Below are positions 27,781 to 36,676 of a stretch of DNA of 53,037 nt, piece after piece; the first letter of the stretch is position 1, and each line of letters begins with the position of its first letter. Position numbers and translations under genes: made by a program. The notes below the pieces were generated by a model that saw only the letters and a program-made list of their open reading frames with translations, was not told the origin of the DNA and made no database searches. Source of the DNA: an uncultured Rhodobiaceae bacterium (GTDB taxonomy: Bacteria > Pseudomonadota > Alphaproteobacteria > Parvibaculales > Parvibaculaceae); contig CAJXOU010000014.1 in the NCBI GenBank assembly GCA_913057645.1, positions 1-53,037 on the forward strand. The letters run 5' to 3'.

Positions 27781-27798
27781 CTTCTTTCCGGGTCTTTA

Positions 27799-27860
27799 CC
27801 GGTTGTCGGGAAGCAATATCGGGTTCCGATGTGCGCGCCGGGACCCGATATGTCAACCGG
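27799..27860. promoter_or_regulatory. Nested dyad in the hrcA-grpE gap
   Basis: Outer arms CCGGTTG (27799-27805) and CAACCGG (27854-27860) enclose inner arms ATATCGGGTTCC (27816-27827) and GGGACCCGATAT (27840-27851), which pair over twelve positions with one T-G pair. On the minus strand a TTGACA (27856-27851) could be a -35 element with its spacer inside the dyad. It may act as an operator for grpE, or as an RNA hairpin between the two cistrons. Confidence 0.5.
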
Positions 27861-27899
27861 GCCGGAGGCCGCAGGGCAAAAAGGAAGCGCCCGTGCGGC

Positions 27900-28955
27900 T
27901 CAGTTGATGAGTCGCCCGACCAGCTTCGCCGTGTAGTCCACCATCGGGATGATCCGGGCATAATTGAGCCGCGTCGGGCCGATCACGCCGAGCACGCCGA
28001 CCACGCGCTGCTGCGTGTCCATGTAGGGGCTCACCACCAGCGACGAGCCCGAGAGCGAAAAGAGCTTGTTCTCCGACCCGATGAAGATGCGCACCCCGTC
28101 GGCTTCTTCCGCCAGCCCGAGCAGCTGCACCAGGTCGCGCTTGTTCTCGAGATCGTCGAAGAGAAGCCGGATGCGTTCGAGGTCCTCGACCGCATGCACG
28201 TCCTCGAGGAGACGCGACCGGCCGCGCACGATCAGCGACTTCGCCAGCGGATCGTTCGAGGCCGCGCCTCCCGACCAGGTCGCGAGCCCCGCCTCGATCA
28301 CCTTCGCGCTCAGCACGTTGAGCTCCGCCTTCTGCGATTCGAGTTCGCGCGCGATATAGGCTTTTGCCTCCTCGAGCGTGCGGCCGCGCAGCTGCGCGTT
28401 GAGATAGTTGGTGGCTTCGGCCAGCGCCGAAGGCGTCAGTCCTTTCGGCACGTCGATCACGCGGTTCTCGACCGCGCCGCCTTCCGTCACGATCACGACC
28501 AGGGCGCGGTTGGCGTCGATCGGCACGAACTCGACATGCTTCAGCGCCGCGTCATAGGTCGGCGCAACGACGAACCCTGCCGCGTGGCTGAGGCCAGAGA
28601 GCAATTTCGAGGCTTCGTCGAGCACGTCTTCGACGCTCTTGTGCGAGCCTGCCACCTGCCGCTCGATGGAGATGCGCTCCTCGTCGGTCAGGTCGCCGAT
28701 TTCGAGAAGCCCGTCCACGAACATGCGAAGCCCGGCTTCCGTCGGCATGCGGCCCGCGCTCGTATGCGGCGAGAAGATGAGGCCAAGCGCCTCCAGATCC
28801 GACATCACGTTGCGGATCGAGGCGGCGGAAAGCGAGACGGGCATCTGGCGCGACAGGAAGCGCGATCCCACCGGTTCCCCGGTTTCAAGGTAGGTCTCGA
28901 CAACGCGGCGCAGGATCTCGCGCGAGCGCTCGTTGAGATCCATCACGCCGACCAT
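27900..28955 (-). CDS. hrcA: Heat-inducible transcription repressor HrcA
   Basis: HrcA (351 residues) is a repressor that binds CIRCE elements, typically before groESL, and is inactivated during heat shock. The N-terminal winged helix (ILRRVVETYLETGEPVGSRFLSR, SAASIRNVMSDLEALGLI) precedes the GAF-like and dimerisation domains ending YARIIPMVDYTAKLVGRL. I start at ATG 28955 (MVGVMDLNERS), with GGAGG 12 bases upstream; ATG 28943 is also possible. No CIRCE is seen in this window, so its targets lie elsewhere. Confidence 0.96.
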   Translation of the reverse strand: MVGVMDLNERSREILRRVVETYLETGEPVGSRFLSRQMPVSLSAASIRNVMSDLEALGLIFSPHTSAGRMPTEAGLRMFVDGLLEIGDLTDEERISIERQVAGSHKSVEDVLDEASKLLSGLSHAAGFVVAPTYDAALKHVEFVPIDANRALVVIVTEGGAVENRVIDVPKGLTPSALAEATNYLNAQLRGRTLEEAKAYIARELESQKAELNVLSAKVIEAGLATWSGGAASNDPLAKSLIVRGRSRLLEDVHAVEDLERIRLLFDDLENKRDLVQLLGLAEEADGVRIFIGSENKLFSLSGSSLVVSPYMDTQQRVVGVLGVIGPTRLNYARIIPMVDYTAKLVGRLIN

Positions 28956-29118
28956 GCTTCGCTCTTGCCTCCGTCTATCGGTTAAGTACCTGAAACTGGG
29001 TAATAATTTAGTGCGCTTCCCGGCGGCTGCAAACCTGTTATCGGCGAAAAACGCCGGGCCCCGCAAACAGCCTACGCGAAACCGGGCTTCAGCGCGCCCT
29101 CCGTCCGCCCTCGCCTTT

Positions 29119-29140
29119 ACCTTGCCCCCCCGGCAAGGGT
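29119..29140. repeat. 22-bp dyad in the rph leader, copy 1
   Basis: ACCTTGCC-CCCCC-GGCAAGGGT is a near-perfect inverted repeat 53 bases before the rph start. The same 22-base pattern (two spacer bases changed) recurs at 52261-52282 inside mutS. It may be a member of a small dispersed repeat family or a leader hairpin. Confidence 0.4.
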
Positions 29141-29192
29141 ACAAGGCCTCCGCACCAACGAGAAACGTTCAAGCCAGCACTGGATACAGGAT

Positions 29193-29909
29193 ATGCGCCC
29201 TTCCGGCCGTCAGCCGCACGAGATGCGGGCCGTCAGCTTCGAGCCCGGCATCGCCAAACACGCCGAAGGCTCCTGCCTCGTCCGCTTCGGCGATACCCAT
29301 GTGCTCTGCACGGCGAGCCTCGAAGAGCGCGTGCCGCCGTGGCTGAAGGGCGGCGGGCAGGGCTGGGTCACCGCCGAATACGGCATGCTGCCGCGCTCGA
29401 CCCATGACCGCATGCGCCGCGAGGCCTCGCAGGGCAAGCAGTCCGGCCGCACGCAGGAAATCCAGCGTCTTGTCGGCCGTTCGCTGCGCGCGGTGGTCGA
29501 TCTGCGCGCGCTCGGCGAGCGCCAGATCAGCGTCGACTGCGACGTGTTGCAGGCCGATGGCGGCACGCGCACGGCCTCGATCACCGGCGGCTGGATCGCG
29601 CTTCACCAGTGCATCGAATGGATGCGCGCGCGGTCGATGATTTCCGCACCCGTTCTCAAGGATCATGTCGCGGCGATCTCCTGCGGCATCTACAAGGGCA
29701 CGCCGGTTTCCGACCTCGACTATGTGGAGGATTCCGACGCCGACACGGATGCGAATTTCGTCATAACGGGGCAGGGCGGTATCTGCGAAATCCAGGGCAC
29801 GGCCGAGCGCGATCCCTTTTCGGAAGAAGAGTTCCTCTCGCTCCTCAAGCTCGCCAAGGCGAGCGTCGCCGATCTCGTGAAGCTGCAGAAGGAAACCATC
29901 GCGAAATGA
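29193..29909 (+). CDS. rph: Ribonuclease PH
   Basis: RNase PH (238 residues) trims tRNA 3' ends using phosphate. [28 protein letters not shown]-type N terminus (shortened here to [14 protein letters not shown]), [23 protein letters not shown] and [15 protein letters not shown] are family signatures. The length is standard. It diverges from hrcA and overlaps rdgB by four bases (ATGA), making an rph-rdgB-hemW operon. Confidence 0.98.
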   Translation: MRPSGRQPHEMRAVSFEPGIAKHAEGSCLVRFGDTHVLCTASLEERVPPWLKGGGQGWVTAEYGMLPRSTHDRMRREASQGKQSGRTQEIQRLVGRSLRAVVDLRALGERQISVDCDVLQADGGTRTASITGGWIALHQCIEWMRARSMISAPVLKDHVAAISCGIYKGTPVSDLDYVEDSDADTDANFVITGQGGICEIQGTAERDPFSEEEFLSLLKLAKASVADLVKLQKETIAK

Positions 29910-30511
29910 CGCGGCCCTTCGAAGGTGGAAAACTTGTCGTCGCAAGCCACAATCCCGGCAAGGTCCGCGAGATTGCCGATCTGCTTGCGCCCTTCGGCAT
30001 CGAGACGGTGTCGGCCGGCGATCTCGGCCTCGACGAGCCGGAGGAAACCGGCGAGACCTTCCGCGCGAACGCGGAACTGAAGGCGCTTGCCGCGGCGAAG
30101 GCCGCGAACCTCCCCGCGCTCGCCGACGACAGCGGCCTTTGCGTCACGGCACTCGGCGGGGCGCCCGGCATCTATTCGGCGCGCTGGGCGGGGCCGAACA
30201 AGGATTTCGCCTTCGCGATGGAAAAGCTCCGCCGCGGCATGCTCGAAGCCGGCCTCATCGATACGAGCGCCTGGTTCGTCTGCGGCCTCGCGCTCGCCTG
30301 GCCGGATGGCCATGTCGAATATTTCGAGGGCAGGGTGGATGGCGAACTCACCTGGCCGCCGCGTGGCGACAAGGGTTTCGGCTACGATCCCGTGTTCATT
30401 CCGCAAGGTTTCGAAACGACCTTCGGCGAAATGGAGCCGCAGGCGAAACACGACATGTCGCACCGCGCCCATGCCTTCCGGCAGCTGGTCGATGCCTGTT
30501 TCGCCAGATAG
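29906..30511 (+). CDS. rdgB: RdgB/HAM1-family non-canonical purine NTP pyrophosphatase
   Basis: The 201-residue enzyme hydrolyses dITP, XTP and similar nucleotides to keep them out of DNA and [13 protein letters not shown] at the N terminus, [26 protein letters not shown] in the middle and [14 protein letters not shown] near the end are all family hallmarks. It overlaps rph by four bases and hemW by 20 bases. Confidence 0.97.
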   Translation: MTRPFEGGKLVVASHNPGKVREIADLLAPFGIETVSAGDLGLDEPEETGETFRANAELKALAAAKAANLPALADDSGLCVTALGGAPGIYSARWAGPNKDFAFAMEKLRRGMLEAGLIDTSAWFVCGLALAWPDGHVEYFEGRVDGELTWPPRGDKGFGYDPVFIPQGFETTFGEMEPQAKHDMSHRAHAFRQLVDACFAR

Positions 30512-31676
30512 CGCAGCCATCGCCACGTCGCCGCAGACGGAAGGCGGCTTCGCCGTCTATGTCCACTGGCCGTTCTGCCAGTCGAAATGCCCTTACTGCG
30601 ATTTCAATTCCCACGTCGCGGCGAATGTCGATCAGGCGCAATGGACGCGCGCGCTCCTTCGCGAACTCGATCACATGCGCGATCTTTCAGGTCCGCGCTC
30701 GGTGCGCTCCGTCTTCTTCGGCGGCGGCACCCCTTCGCTGATGCTGCCGGAAACGGTTGAAGCCGTGCTTTCGAAAATCGCCGCGCTGTGGGCGATGGAG
30801 GAGGGCGCCGAGATCACGCTCGAAGCGAATCCCACCAGCGTCGAGGCCGGGCGCTTTCGCGGATATCGCGCGGCGGGCGTCAACCGTCTCTCGCTCGGCG
30901 TGCAGTCGCTCGATGACGCGGAGTTGAAATTCCTCGGTCGCCTGCACACGGCGGAAGAGGCGCTCGCCGCCATCGCCCTCGCGCGCGACACTTTCCCGCG
31001 TCTCTCTTTCGATCTCATCTATGCGCGCCCCGGCCAGACGCGCGAGAAATGGGAGGCCGAGCTGCGCGCCGCGCTCGCCCACGCCGCCGATCATCTCTCG
31101 CTCTACCAGCTCACCATCGAGCCGGACACGGCCTTCGCGAAACTTTACGAGAAGGGCGCGTTCGCGCTGCCGGACGACGAAGACGCCGCCGAACTCTACG
31201 CGCTCACCGCCGGCATCTGCGCAGAAAAGGGATTATCCGCCTACGAAGTATCGAACTACGCCGCGCCCGGTGCGCAGTCCCGCCACAATCTCGTCTACTG
31301 GCGCTACGACGACTATGTGGGCGTCGGTCCGGGCGCGCATGGCCGCATCGGAACCGGCGCTTCGCGTCTTGCGACCCGCGCGCGCAGGACGCCGGGCGAA
31401 TGGATTGCGGCGGTTGGGCGCGACGGCCATGGTCTCGAAGCGGTGGAGGAAATTTCACCGGCCGAGCAGGGCGACGAGATGATGCTGATGGGATTGCGCC
31501 TCGAGGAAGGCGTTTCTCTCGCGCGCCACGCGCGGCTCTCCGGAAACGATATCGCGCCCGCGCGCATCGAGGCGCTTGTTGCCGACGGTCTTCTCGTCCG
31601 CGAGGGCGACATCGTCCGGGCGAGTGCGGAGGGCCGCATGGTGCTCGACGCCGTGCTCGCACGGCTTCTCGCCTAG
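30492..31676 (+). CDS. hemW: Radical SAM heme chaperone HemW
   Basis: HemW (394 residues) resembles oxygen-independent coproporphyrinogen oxidase but acts as a heme chaperone. The radical-SAM cluster ligands are Cys29, Cys33 and Cys36 in [33 protein letters not shown] and [11 protein letters not shown] follow, with the C-terminal HemN_C domain at the end. The four-Cys N-terminal pattern of true HemN is absent, supporting HemW. The ATG at 30492 lies inside rdgB, a 20-base overlap typical of coupled genes. Confidence 0.95.
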   Translation: MPVSPDSAAIATSPQTEGGFAVYVHWPFCQSKCPYCDFNSHVAANVDQAQWTRALLRELDHMRDLSGPRSVRSVFFGGGTPSLMLPETVEAVLSKIAALWAMEEGAEITLEANPTSVEAGRFRGYRAAGVNRLSLGVQSLDDAELKFLGRLHTAEEALAAIALARDTFPRLSFDLIYARPGQTREKWEAELRAALAHAADHLSLYQLTIEPDTAFAKLYEKGAFALPDDEDAAELYALTAGICAEKGLSAYEVSNYAAPGAQSRHNLVYWRYDDYVGVGPGAHGRIGTGASRLATRARRTPGEWIAAVGRDGHGLEAVEEISPAEQGDEMMLMGLRLEEGVSLARHARLSGNDIAPARIEALVADGLLVREGDIVRASAEGRMVLDAVLARLLA

Positions 31677-31685
31677 AAACGTCTC

Positions 31686-32339
31686 CTAGAACCCTTCGAC
31701 ATGGTCGGGCTGTGCTTCCGGTGCGGCCGCCTGGAAGGGCGGCAGCGCCTCGCAACGCGAGACGATGCGGTTGATCCGCGCATAGGGCGCAAGATCGATC
31801 TTGAAGCGCCGGTAGTTGAGATGCTGCGGCACGAGGAAGATGTCGGCGACGGTCGGCCGGTCGCCGAAACAGAACGGTGTCTCCGGCCGCGCCGCGAGGA
31901 GTTGCTCAAGCGCGCCGAACCCCTTTGCCGCCCAGTGCGCATACCATTGCGCGCGCTTCTTCTCGTCGATTTCCATCTCGCTTGCGAGATAACGATGCAC
32001 GCCGGAATTGTTGAGCGCGTGCATTTCGGACGCGATGGCGGCGGCGAAGGCGCGCGCCTGCGCACGTGCTACCGGATCGGACGGGAAAAGCGAGGGATCG
32101 GGAAACACCTCTTCGAGATATTCGATGATCGCGGTCGATTGCGTGATCACCGCGCCGTCATGCTCGAGCGCGGGCACAAGGCCCTGCGGGTTGAGCTTGA
32201 GATAGGCTTCCGATTTCTGCTCGCCCGCCGGTCCGATATTCACCGACACATATTCGTAATCGAGATCCTTCAGCGCCAGCGCGATCCGCACCCGGTGCCC
32301 GGCCGAGTTGCGGAAGAAGTTGTGCAGACGCAGGACCAT
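31686..32339 (-). CDS. Zeta-class GST: maleylacetoacetate/maleylpyruvate isomerase family
   Basis: The 217-residue protein has a thioredoxin-like N-terminal domain and a helical C-terminal domain. LVPALEHDGAVITQSTAIIEYLEE and DRPTVADIFLVPQHLNYRRF are typical of MaiA and related isomerases. The usual MaiA SSCxWR active-site motif is replaced by NSAGHRVRIAL, closer to the SGTSHR pattern of maleylpyruvate isomerases. So the substrate may be maleylpyruvate or something else; no aromatic-degradation genes lie nearby. The protein is cytoplasmic and uses glutathione. Confidence 0.85.
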   Translation of the reverse strand: MVLRLHNFFRNSAGHRVRIALALKDLDYEYVSVNIGPAGEQKSEAYLKLNPQGLVPALEHDGAVITQSTAIIEYLEEVFPDPSLFPSDPVARAQARAFAAAIASEMHALNNSGVHRYLASEMEIDEKKRAQWYAHWAAKGFGALEQLLAARPETPFCFGDRPTVADIFLVPQHLNYRRFKIDLAPYARINRIVSRCEALPPFQAAAPEAQPDHVEGF

Positions 32340-32348
32340 GCCGCGGCC

Positions 32349-33656
32349 TCAGAAAACGGGAGGCTGGAAGCTCGATGGCGCAGGATCGATCACGACGGCG
32401 CCGGTCGGCCGGATCTCGAGAATGGCAAGCCCCCGGTCCGTGCTGCCATCCGGGTTGAAGCGGAAAATGCCGTCGACGCCTGCAAACCCGTCTGCATTGG
32501 TCAGCGCTTCCTGCGTGAAGCGTTCGCCTTCCGGCAGTGTCGAGAGCGCGATGGCAAGGCTCACCGCGTCATAGCCGAGGCTTGCGATCCGCGGCGGCGT
32601 CTCGCCATAGGCGCGGCGGTAGCGAATGAGGAACTGGTCATGGCCTTCGGGCGGAGGCGCCGGAAACCACGCGCCATTGAGCGGCGGTTCGCGCGCGAGA
32701 GAAGGATCGTCCCAGAGCCCGGTGCCGAGGAACTTCACCTCGCGCGGATCGACGTCGTAATAGGGCAGCAGCGGCGCCAGCGACTTGAGCTCGCTCCCGC
32801 CTTCGGGCAGCAGCACCGCGTGGTAGTTGCCGTCGCCATAGGCGGCGGCGAGGCGCTGCGCGGGATCGTACATGCCTTCCGGGCTTGAAGGATAACCCGC
32901 GCTCGCGACCACTTCGCCCGCCCTCGCCGATACCGCCTGCTGGAAGGCGGCGCGCACGCGGTCGCCATAGGTGCCGTGAGGATAGAGAGCGGCGAAGCGC
33001 GTCATGCCCTGCAGCGTCGCATAGTCGACGATCCGCTCCACATCCTCATCGAGCGGGAAGGAAAGGAGATGCACGCCCTCGCCGCCGACCGAACTGTCGG
33101 ACGAAAAGGCGACGACCGGCACGTTCACCTGCCGTGCGAGCGGTGCGACCGCCGACACTTCTTCGGCGAACAGGGGCCCGAGAATGAGATCCGCGCCGGC
33201 ATCGAGCGCTTCCTTCGCGGCCGCGCGCGCGCCCGTCGCCGTGCCGCCCGTCGGCTCCGGCATCAGCAGGATGGTCGGCGTGTCGAACTCGAACAGCGCG
33301 AGCTGCGCCGCATTGTAGAGCGCATTCGAAAGCGTCCGCACATTGTCGCGCGGCGAATTGAACGGCAGCAGCAGCGCCACCCGGATGGGCCGCTCGCCGG
33401 CCATGTAGGCCGGCGTATAGAAGCGCGACGGGTCGCGCGTATAGCCGGTCGGCTGCGTCGCGGGCGGCGGCGTCACCTCCACTTTCGGTGGCGGTGTCAC
33501 CTGCGGCGCCGGCGTCTTCTTGCCGCCCAGCGTATCGCAGGCCGAAAGCGTGAAGATCGCCGCGATGAGCAGGACCGTTTTCAGGGCCAGTGTCGGGCCG
33601 GAACGGGCGGAGAGAACGGTCTTGGTCACTGGATTTTCCCGAACAGATAACGCCAA
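32349..33656 (-). CDS. LpoA-like lipoprotein (penicillin-binding-protein activator family)
   Basis: The 435-residue lipoprotein has its lipid-bearing Cys40 in IFTLSAC, a Pro-rich spacer (TPAPQVTPPPKVEVTPPP), then a periplasmic-binding-protein type I fold with VALLLPFNSPRDNVRTL, DLILGPLFAEEVSAV and SLGYDAVSLAIAL. The fold matches LpoA C-terminal domain and Leu/Ile/Val-binding proteins. It is divergent from rsmI-yraN-BON genes, the same neighbourhood as E. coli lpoA, so a role in peptidoglycan synthesis is likely. A GTG start at 33629 would give a neater signal peptide (MTKTVLSARSG...). Lacks the LpoA N-terminal TPR domain. Confidence 0.83.
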   Translation of the reverse strand: MALSVRENPVTKTVLSARSGPTLALKTVLLIAAIFTLSACDTLGGKKTPAPQVTPPPKVEVTPPPATQPTGYTRDPSRFYTPAYMAGERPIRVALLLPFNSPRDNVRTLSNALYNAAQLALFEFDTPTILLMPEPTGGTATGARAAAKEALDAGADLILGPLFAEEVSAVAPLARQVNVPVVAFSSDSSVGGEGVHLLSFPLDEDVERIVDYATLQGMTRFAALYPHGTYGDRVRAAFQQAVSARAGEVVASAGYPSSPEGMYDPAQRLAAAYGDGNYHAVLLPEGGSELKSLAPLLPYYDVDPREVKFLGTGLWDDPSLAREPPLNGAWFPAPPPEGHDQFLIRYRRAYGETPPRIASLGYDAVSLAIALSTLPEGERFTQEALTNADGFAGVDGIFRFNPDGSTDRGLAILEIRPTGAVVIDPAPSSFQPPVF

Positions 33657-33751
33657 GGCCTGCGCAAGCAGGGAGACGGCGAAGGTACTGTCCGGTATGC
33701 GCCAAGTAAACCGGCGTTGCCAAACGCGCCTGCCGGGGCCAAGGTCCGGGC

Positions 33752-34612
33752 ATGAAAAAGGACCTTCCTTCGGCGCGGCTCGCCCCCGGCCTCTATGTCA
33801 CGGCGACGCCGATCGGCAATGCCGCCGACATCACGGCCCGCGCGCTCGACGTGCTCGCCCGCGCCGATCTCGTCCTTTGCGAGGATACGCGGGTGACCTC
33901 GAAGCTCTTCGCCATTCACAATATTTCGGCGAAAACCGCGCCCTATCACGACCATAACGCGAGTGAAATGCGCCCCCGCATCCTGAAGCGGCTGGAAGCG
34001 GGCGAGGCCATCGCGCTCGTCTCCGATGCGGGCACGCCGCTCGTCTCCGATCCCGGGCTGAAACTGGTGCAGGAGGCGGTCGCCGCCGGCCATAACGTGA
34101 CGGCGCTGCCTGGCGCCTCCTCCGTCCTCGCCGCGCTCACGCTGGCGGGCCTGCCGACGGACCGCTTCTTCTTTGCCGGTTTCCTGTCCTCGAAGCAGGA
34201 GGCGCGCCGCAAGGAACTCGCCGAACTCGCCGCCATCCCCTCGACCCTCGTCTTCCTCGAAAGCGCGAACCGGCTCGCCGCCGTCCTCGCCGACATGGCG
34301 GCCGCTCTGGGCGGGCGTCCGGCGGCGGTCGCGCGCGAACTCACCAAGAAATTCGAGGAAGTACGCCGGGGCCCCCTTGGTGACCTTGCCGCTCACTATG
34401 CGGAAGCGGGCGCTCCGAAAGGCGAAATCGTGATCGTTGCCGGTCCGCCGGAAAAGCGCGCCGCGCTTTGCGCCCACGAGGTCGATGCGATGATCGAGAA
34501 CGCGCTTCAGCGCGCTTCGCTGAAGGACGCCGTCGCCGAAGTCGTGTCGATGACGGGCCTGCCCCGCCGCGACATCTATGCCCGCGCGCTCGAACTGTCG
34601 GGCGCGAAGTGA
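33752..34612 (+). CDS. rsmI: 16S rRNA (cytidine(1402)-2'-O)-methyltransferase
   Basis: RsmI (286 residues) methylates the ribose of C1402 in 16S rRNA at the decoding centre. YVTATPIGNAADITARAL, LCEDTRVTSKL, ALVSDAGTPLVSDPG and TALPGASSVLAALTLAGLP are the SAM-dependent tetrapyrrole-methylase-fold signatures of this family. The ATG at 33752 sits 95 bases from the divergent LpoA-like start. It is first in an operon with yraN. Confidence 0.97.
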   Translation: MKKDLPSARLAPGLYVTATPIGNAADITARALDVLARADLVLCEDTRVTSKLFAIHNISAKTAPYHDHNASEMRPRILKRLEAGEAIALVSDAGTPLVSDPGLKLVQEAVAAGHNVTALPGASSVLAALTLAGLPTDRFFFAGFLSSKQEARRKELAELAAIPSTLVFLESANRLAAVLADMAAALGGRPAAVARELTKKFEEVRRGPLGDLAAHYAEAGAPKGEIVIVAGPPEKRAALCAHEVDAMIENALQRASLKDAVAEVVSMTGLPRRDIYARALELSGAK

Positions 34613-34627
34613 GAGGCGCGCACTAGC

Positions 34628-34996
34628 ATGGGGCGCAGGGGCGACGCCGCAACGGGCCGCGCCGCCCATCGCCTCGGGCTCCGTGCCGAAACCCTCGCCG
34701 CACTTTTCCTCATTCTCAAGGGCTATCGCATTCTTGCCCGCCGCCTGAAGACGCCGGCCGGCGAGATCGACATGGTGGTGCGCCGCGGCCGTGCGCTCGC
34801 GATCGTCGAGGTCAAGGCGCGCGCCGCCGGCGCGGAAGAGGCGCTCCAGCCCCGCCAGCAGAAACGGCTGGAACGCGCGGCCGCGCATTTTCTCGGCCGC
34901 AACCCGGCATTGGCCGACCTCGATCTGCGCTTCGATGTCGTTCTCGTCGCGCCGCGCCGTCTGCCCCGGCACATGGCGGATGCCTGGCGGCCATAA
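34628..34996 (+). CDS. yraN: YraN-family (UPF0102) endonuclease-like protein
   Basis: The 122-residue protein has a PD-(D/E)xK nuclease-like core: GRAAHRLGLRAETLAALFL (helix), GEIDMVVRRGRALAIVEVKAR (the D and E-x-K residues) and QQKRLERAAAHFL. The family's biochemical role remains unclear. It follows rsmI by 15 bases, the conserved rsmI-yraN order. Confidence 0.94.
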   Translation: MGRRGDAATGRAAHRLGLRAETLAALFLILKGYRILARRLKTPAGEIDMVVRRGRALAIVEVKARAAGAEEALQPRQQKRLERAAAHFLGRNPALADLDLRFDVVLVAPRRLPRHMADAWRP

Positions 34997-35057
34997 TCCT
35001 GCCGCATCGTCCCGGTCATTCTCCGCCCGGATGATTTCGCGGGCGAGGTATCGAGAC

Positions 35058-35636
35058 ATGAACAGGATTGCAGGTGTGGCCATCGTGGCGGCGCTCACGC
35101 TGGGCGGCTGCGTGCCGCTCGTTCTCGGCGCGGGCGGCGCGGCCGCCGTCGGCGCGTCGCAGGACAGGGGGCTCGAACAGGCGGTCGACGACAATGAAAT
35201 CGCCTTCGAGATAAACCGCAAGCTCCTCGCGAAGAACCCGGACCTCTATTCCGGCGTTTCGACGCAGGTGCGAAAAGGCCGCGTGCTGCTGACGGGCTCC
35301 GTGCCGAAGCCGGAAGACCGCGTCACGCTCACGCGTCTCGTCTGGACCATCGGCGGCGTCAGGGAAGTCATCAACGAATTGAAGGTCGGCGGGAAGGGCG
35401 GCTTCTCGCAATCTGTGAGCGACACCACGATCTCGACCAAGCTGCGCACGCGCCTCACCGCCGACGGCGATGTCAGCGGCCGCAACTATTCGATCGAAAC
35501 CGTAGAGGGCACCATCTATCTGATGGGCACCGCGCGCGACAAGGCGGAGCTCGACCGCGTCGTTGCCCATGCCCGCGACATCTCGGGTGTGCGCAATGTC
35601 GTCTCCTACGTCGAAGTGAAGAGCCCGGCGCAGTAG
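35058..35636 (+). CDS. BON-domain lipoprotein (DolP/YraP-like)
   Basis: The 192-residue lipoprotein has lipidated Cys18 in LTLGGC and two BON domains (about residues 45-110 and 120-190), each with the glycine-rich GRVLLTGSVP / GTIYLMGTA turn. BON domains bind phospholipid; E. coli DolP supports outer-membrane integrity. It sits downstream of yraN just as dolP sits in the same cluster in E. coli, strengthening the assignment by context. Confidence 0.9.
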   Translation: MNRIAGVAIVAALTLGGCVPLVLGAGGAAAVGASQDRGLEQAVDDNEIAFEINRKLLAKNPDLYSGVSTQVRKGRVLLTGSVPKPEDRVTLTRLVWTIGGVREVINELKVGGKGGFSQSVSDTTISTKLRTRLTADGDVSGRNYSIETVEGTIYLMGTARDKAELDRVVAHARDISGVRNVVSYVEVKSPAQ

Positions 35637-35695
35637 CCGGATTCGTCTCACATCGGCGCTTGCCGCGGCCGTCTTTTCCGCGCCAAGATGGCGGC

Positions 35696-36547
35696 ATGGC
35701 CACAGGCGGAAATGAAATCGAGCGCGAGTTGCGCGCGGCGGGCGAAATGTCCGACGCCGATCTCGACATCGCGCATCTCGCCCTGATGCTCGCCGCCAGC
35801 GACCGCCTGGAAATCTCTCTCGCGCCCTATCGGACACATCTCGCTGACCTCGTCGAGGCCGCGCGCGAGACGACGTCGGACGACCTCCCGGCGCTTTCCT
35901 GCGGCGTCGCGGCCGGCATGCTGGCGGGCGTCATGGCGGGCCGCTTCCGCTATCTCGGCGACGCCGAAACCTACGACGATCCGAGAAACGCGAACCTCGC
36001 CCATGTCATCGACCGCCGCAAGGGATTGCCGGTGACGCTCGGCATTCTCTATCTCCATGTCGGCACGAAACTCGGGCTCGACATCACGGGGCTCAACTTC
36101 CCCGGCCATTTCGTGCTGCGCCTGCGCGGTCCCGACGAGGCGCTGGTGATCGATCCCTTCAATGGCGGCCAGCCGCTCACGCCCGCCGACCTCCTCGCGC
36201 TGCTGCGCGGTGTCGAGGGGCCGGATGCGCGCCTCACGCCCGAAGCCTGCGAGGCCGTCGGCACGCGCGACATCCTGCTCCGTCTCGAAAACAACATCCT
36301 GAGCCGCGCCATCCGGGGCGGCGAGTTCGCCCGCGCCCGCGAGGTGGTGACGCGCATGATCTGGATCGCGCCGCATCGCGCCGGGCTCCGCTTCGAGCTC
36401 GGCCGCCTCGAGGTCCATGCGGGGCACATGGGCGCGGCGGCGGATGCCTTCGCCACCTGCATGGACATCGCCTCCGATATCGGCGAAACGCGGATCGCCG
36501 GCATGGCGGAAGAGGCGCTGCGCCGCCTCAAGCCGAAGCTCAACTGA
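35696..36547 (+). CDS. SirB1-family transglutaminase-like protein with TPR tail
   Basis: The 283-residue protein has a transglutaminase-like domain of the SirB1 type: DRRKGLPVTLGILYLHVGTKLGL and LNFPGHFVLRLRGPDEALVIDPFNGG are the core. The C terminus (from about 200) has TPR-like repeats (FARAREVVTRMIWIAPHRAGLRFELGRLEVHAG). No catalytic Cys-His-Asp triad is obvious in the core, so an enzyme role is doubtful. Start ATG 35696 is chosen over a TTG at 35660. Function unknown. Confidence 0.85.
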   Translation: MATGGNEIERELRAAGEMSDADLDIAHLALMLAASDRLEISLAPYRTHLADLVEAARETTSDDLPALSCGVAAGMLAGVMAGRFRYLGDAETYDDPRNANLAHVIDRRKGLPVTLGILYLHVGTKLGLDITGLNFPGHFVLRLRGPDEALVIDPFNGGQPLTPADLLALLRGVEGPDARLTPEACEAVGTRDILLRLENNILSRAIRGGEFARAREVVTRMIWIAPHRAGLRFELGRLEVHAGHMGAAADAFATCMDIASDIGETRIAGMAEEALRRLKPKLN

Positions 36548-36676
36548 GCCGGCGTTTTCGGGCGCGCGATTTTTCGCTCGCAAAGCACGGCCTCTCCCCC
36601 CATCTTTGCCCGGAAACCGAGGGAAGAAACGGCCCGGCGCGGTCTCGCGCATTGCCGCCAGCACGAGAAGAAAAGC

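Noticed and set aside
28956-29192. CIRCE element near hrcA
   Set aside because: No TTAGCACTC-N9-GAGTGCTAA-like sequence is present here, before grpE or before dnaK.
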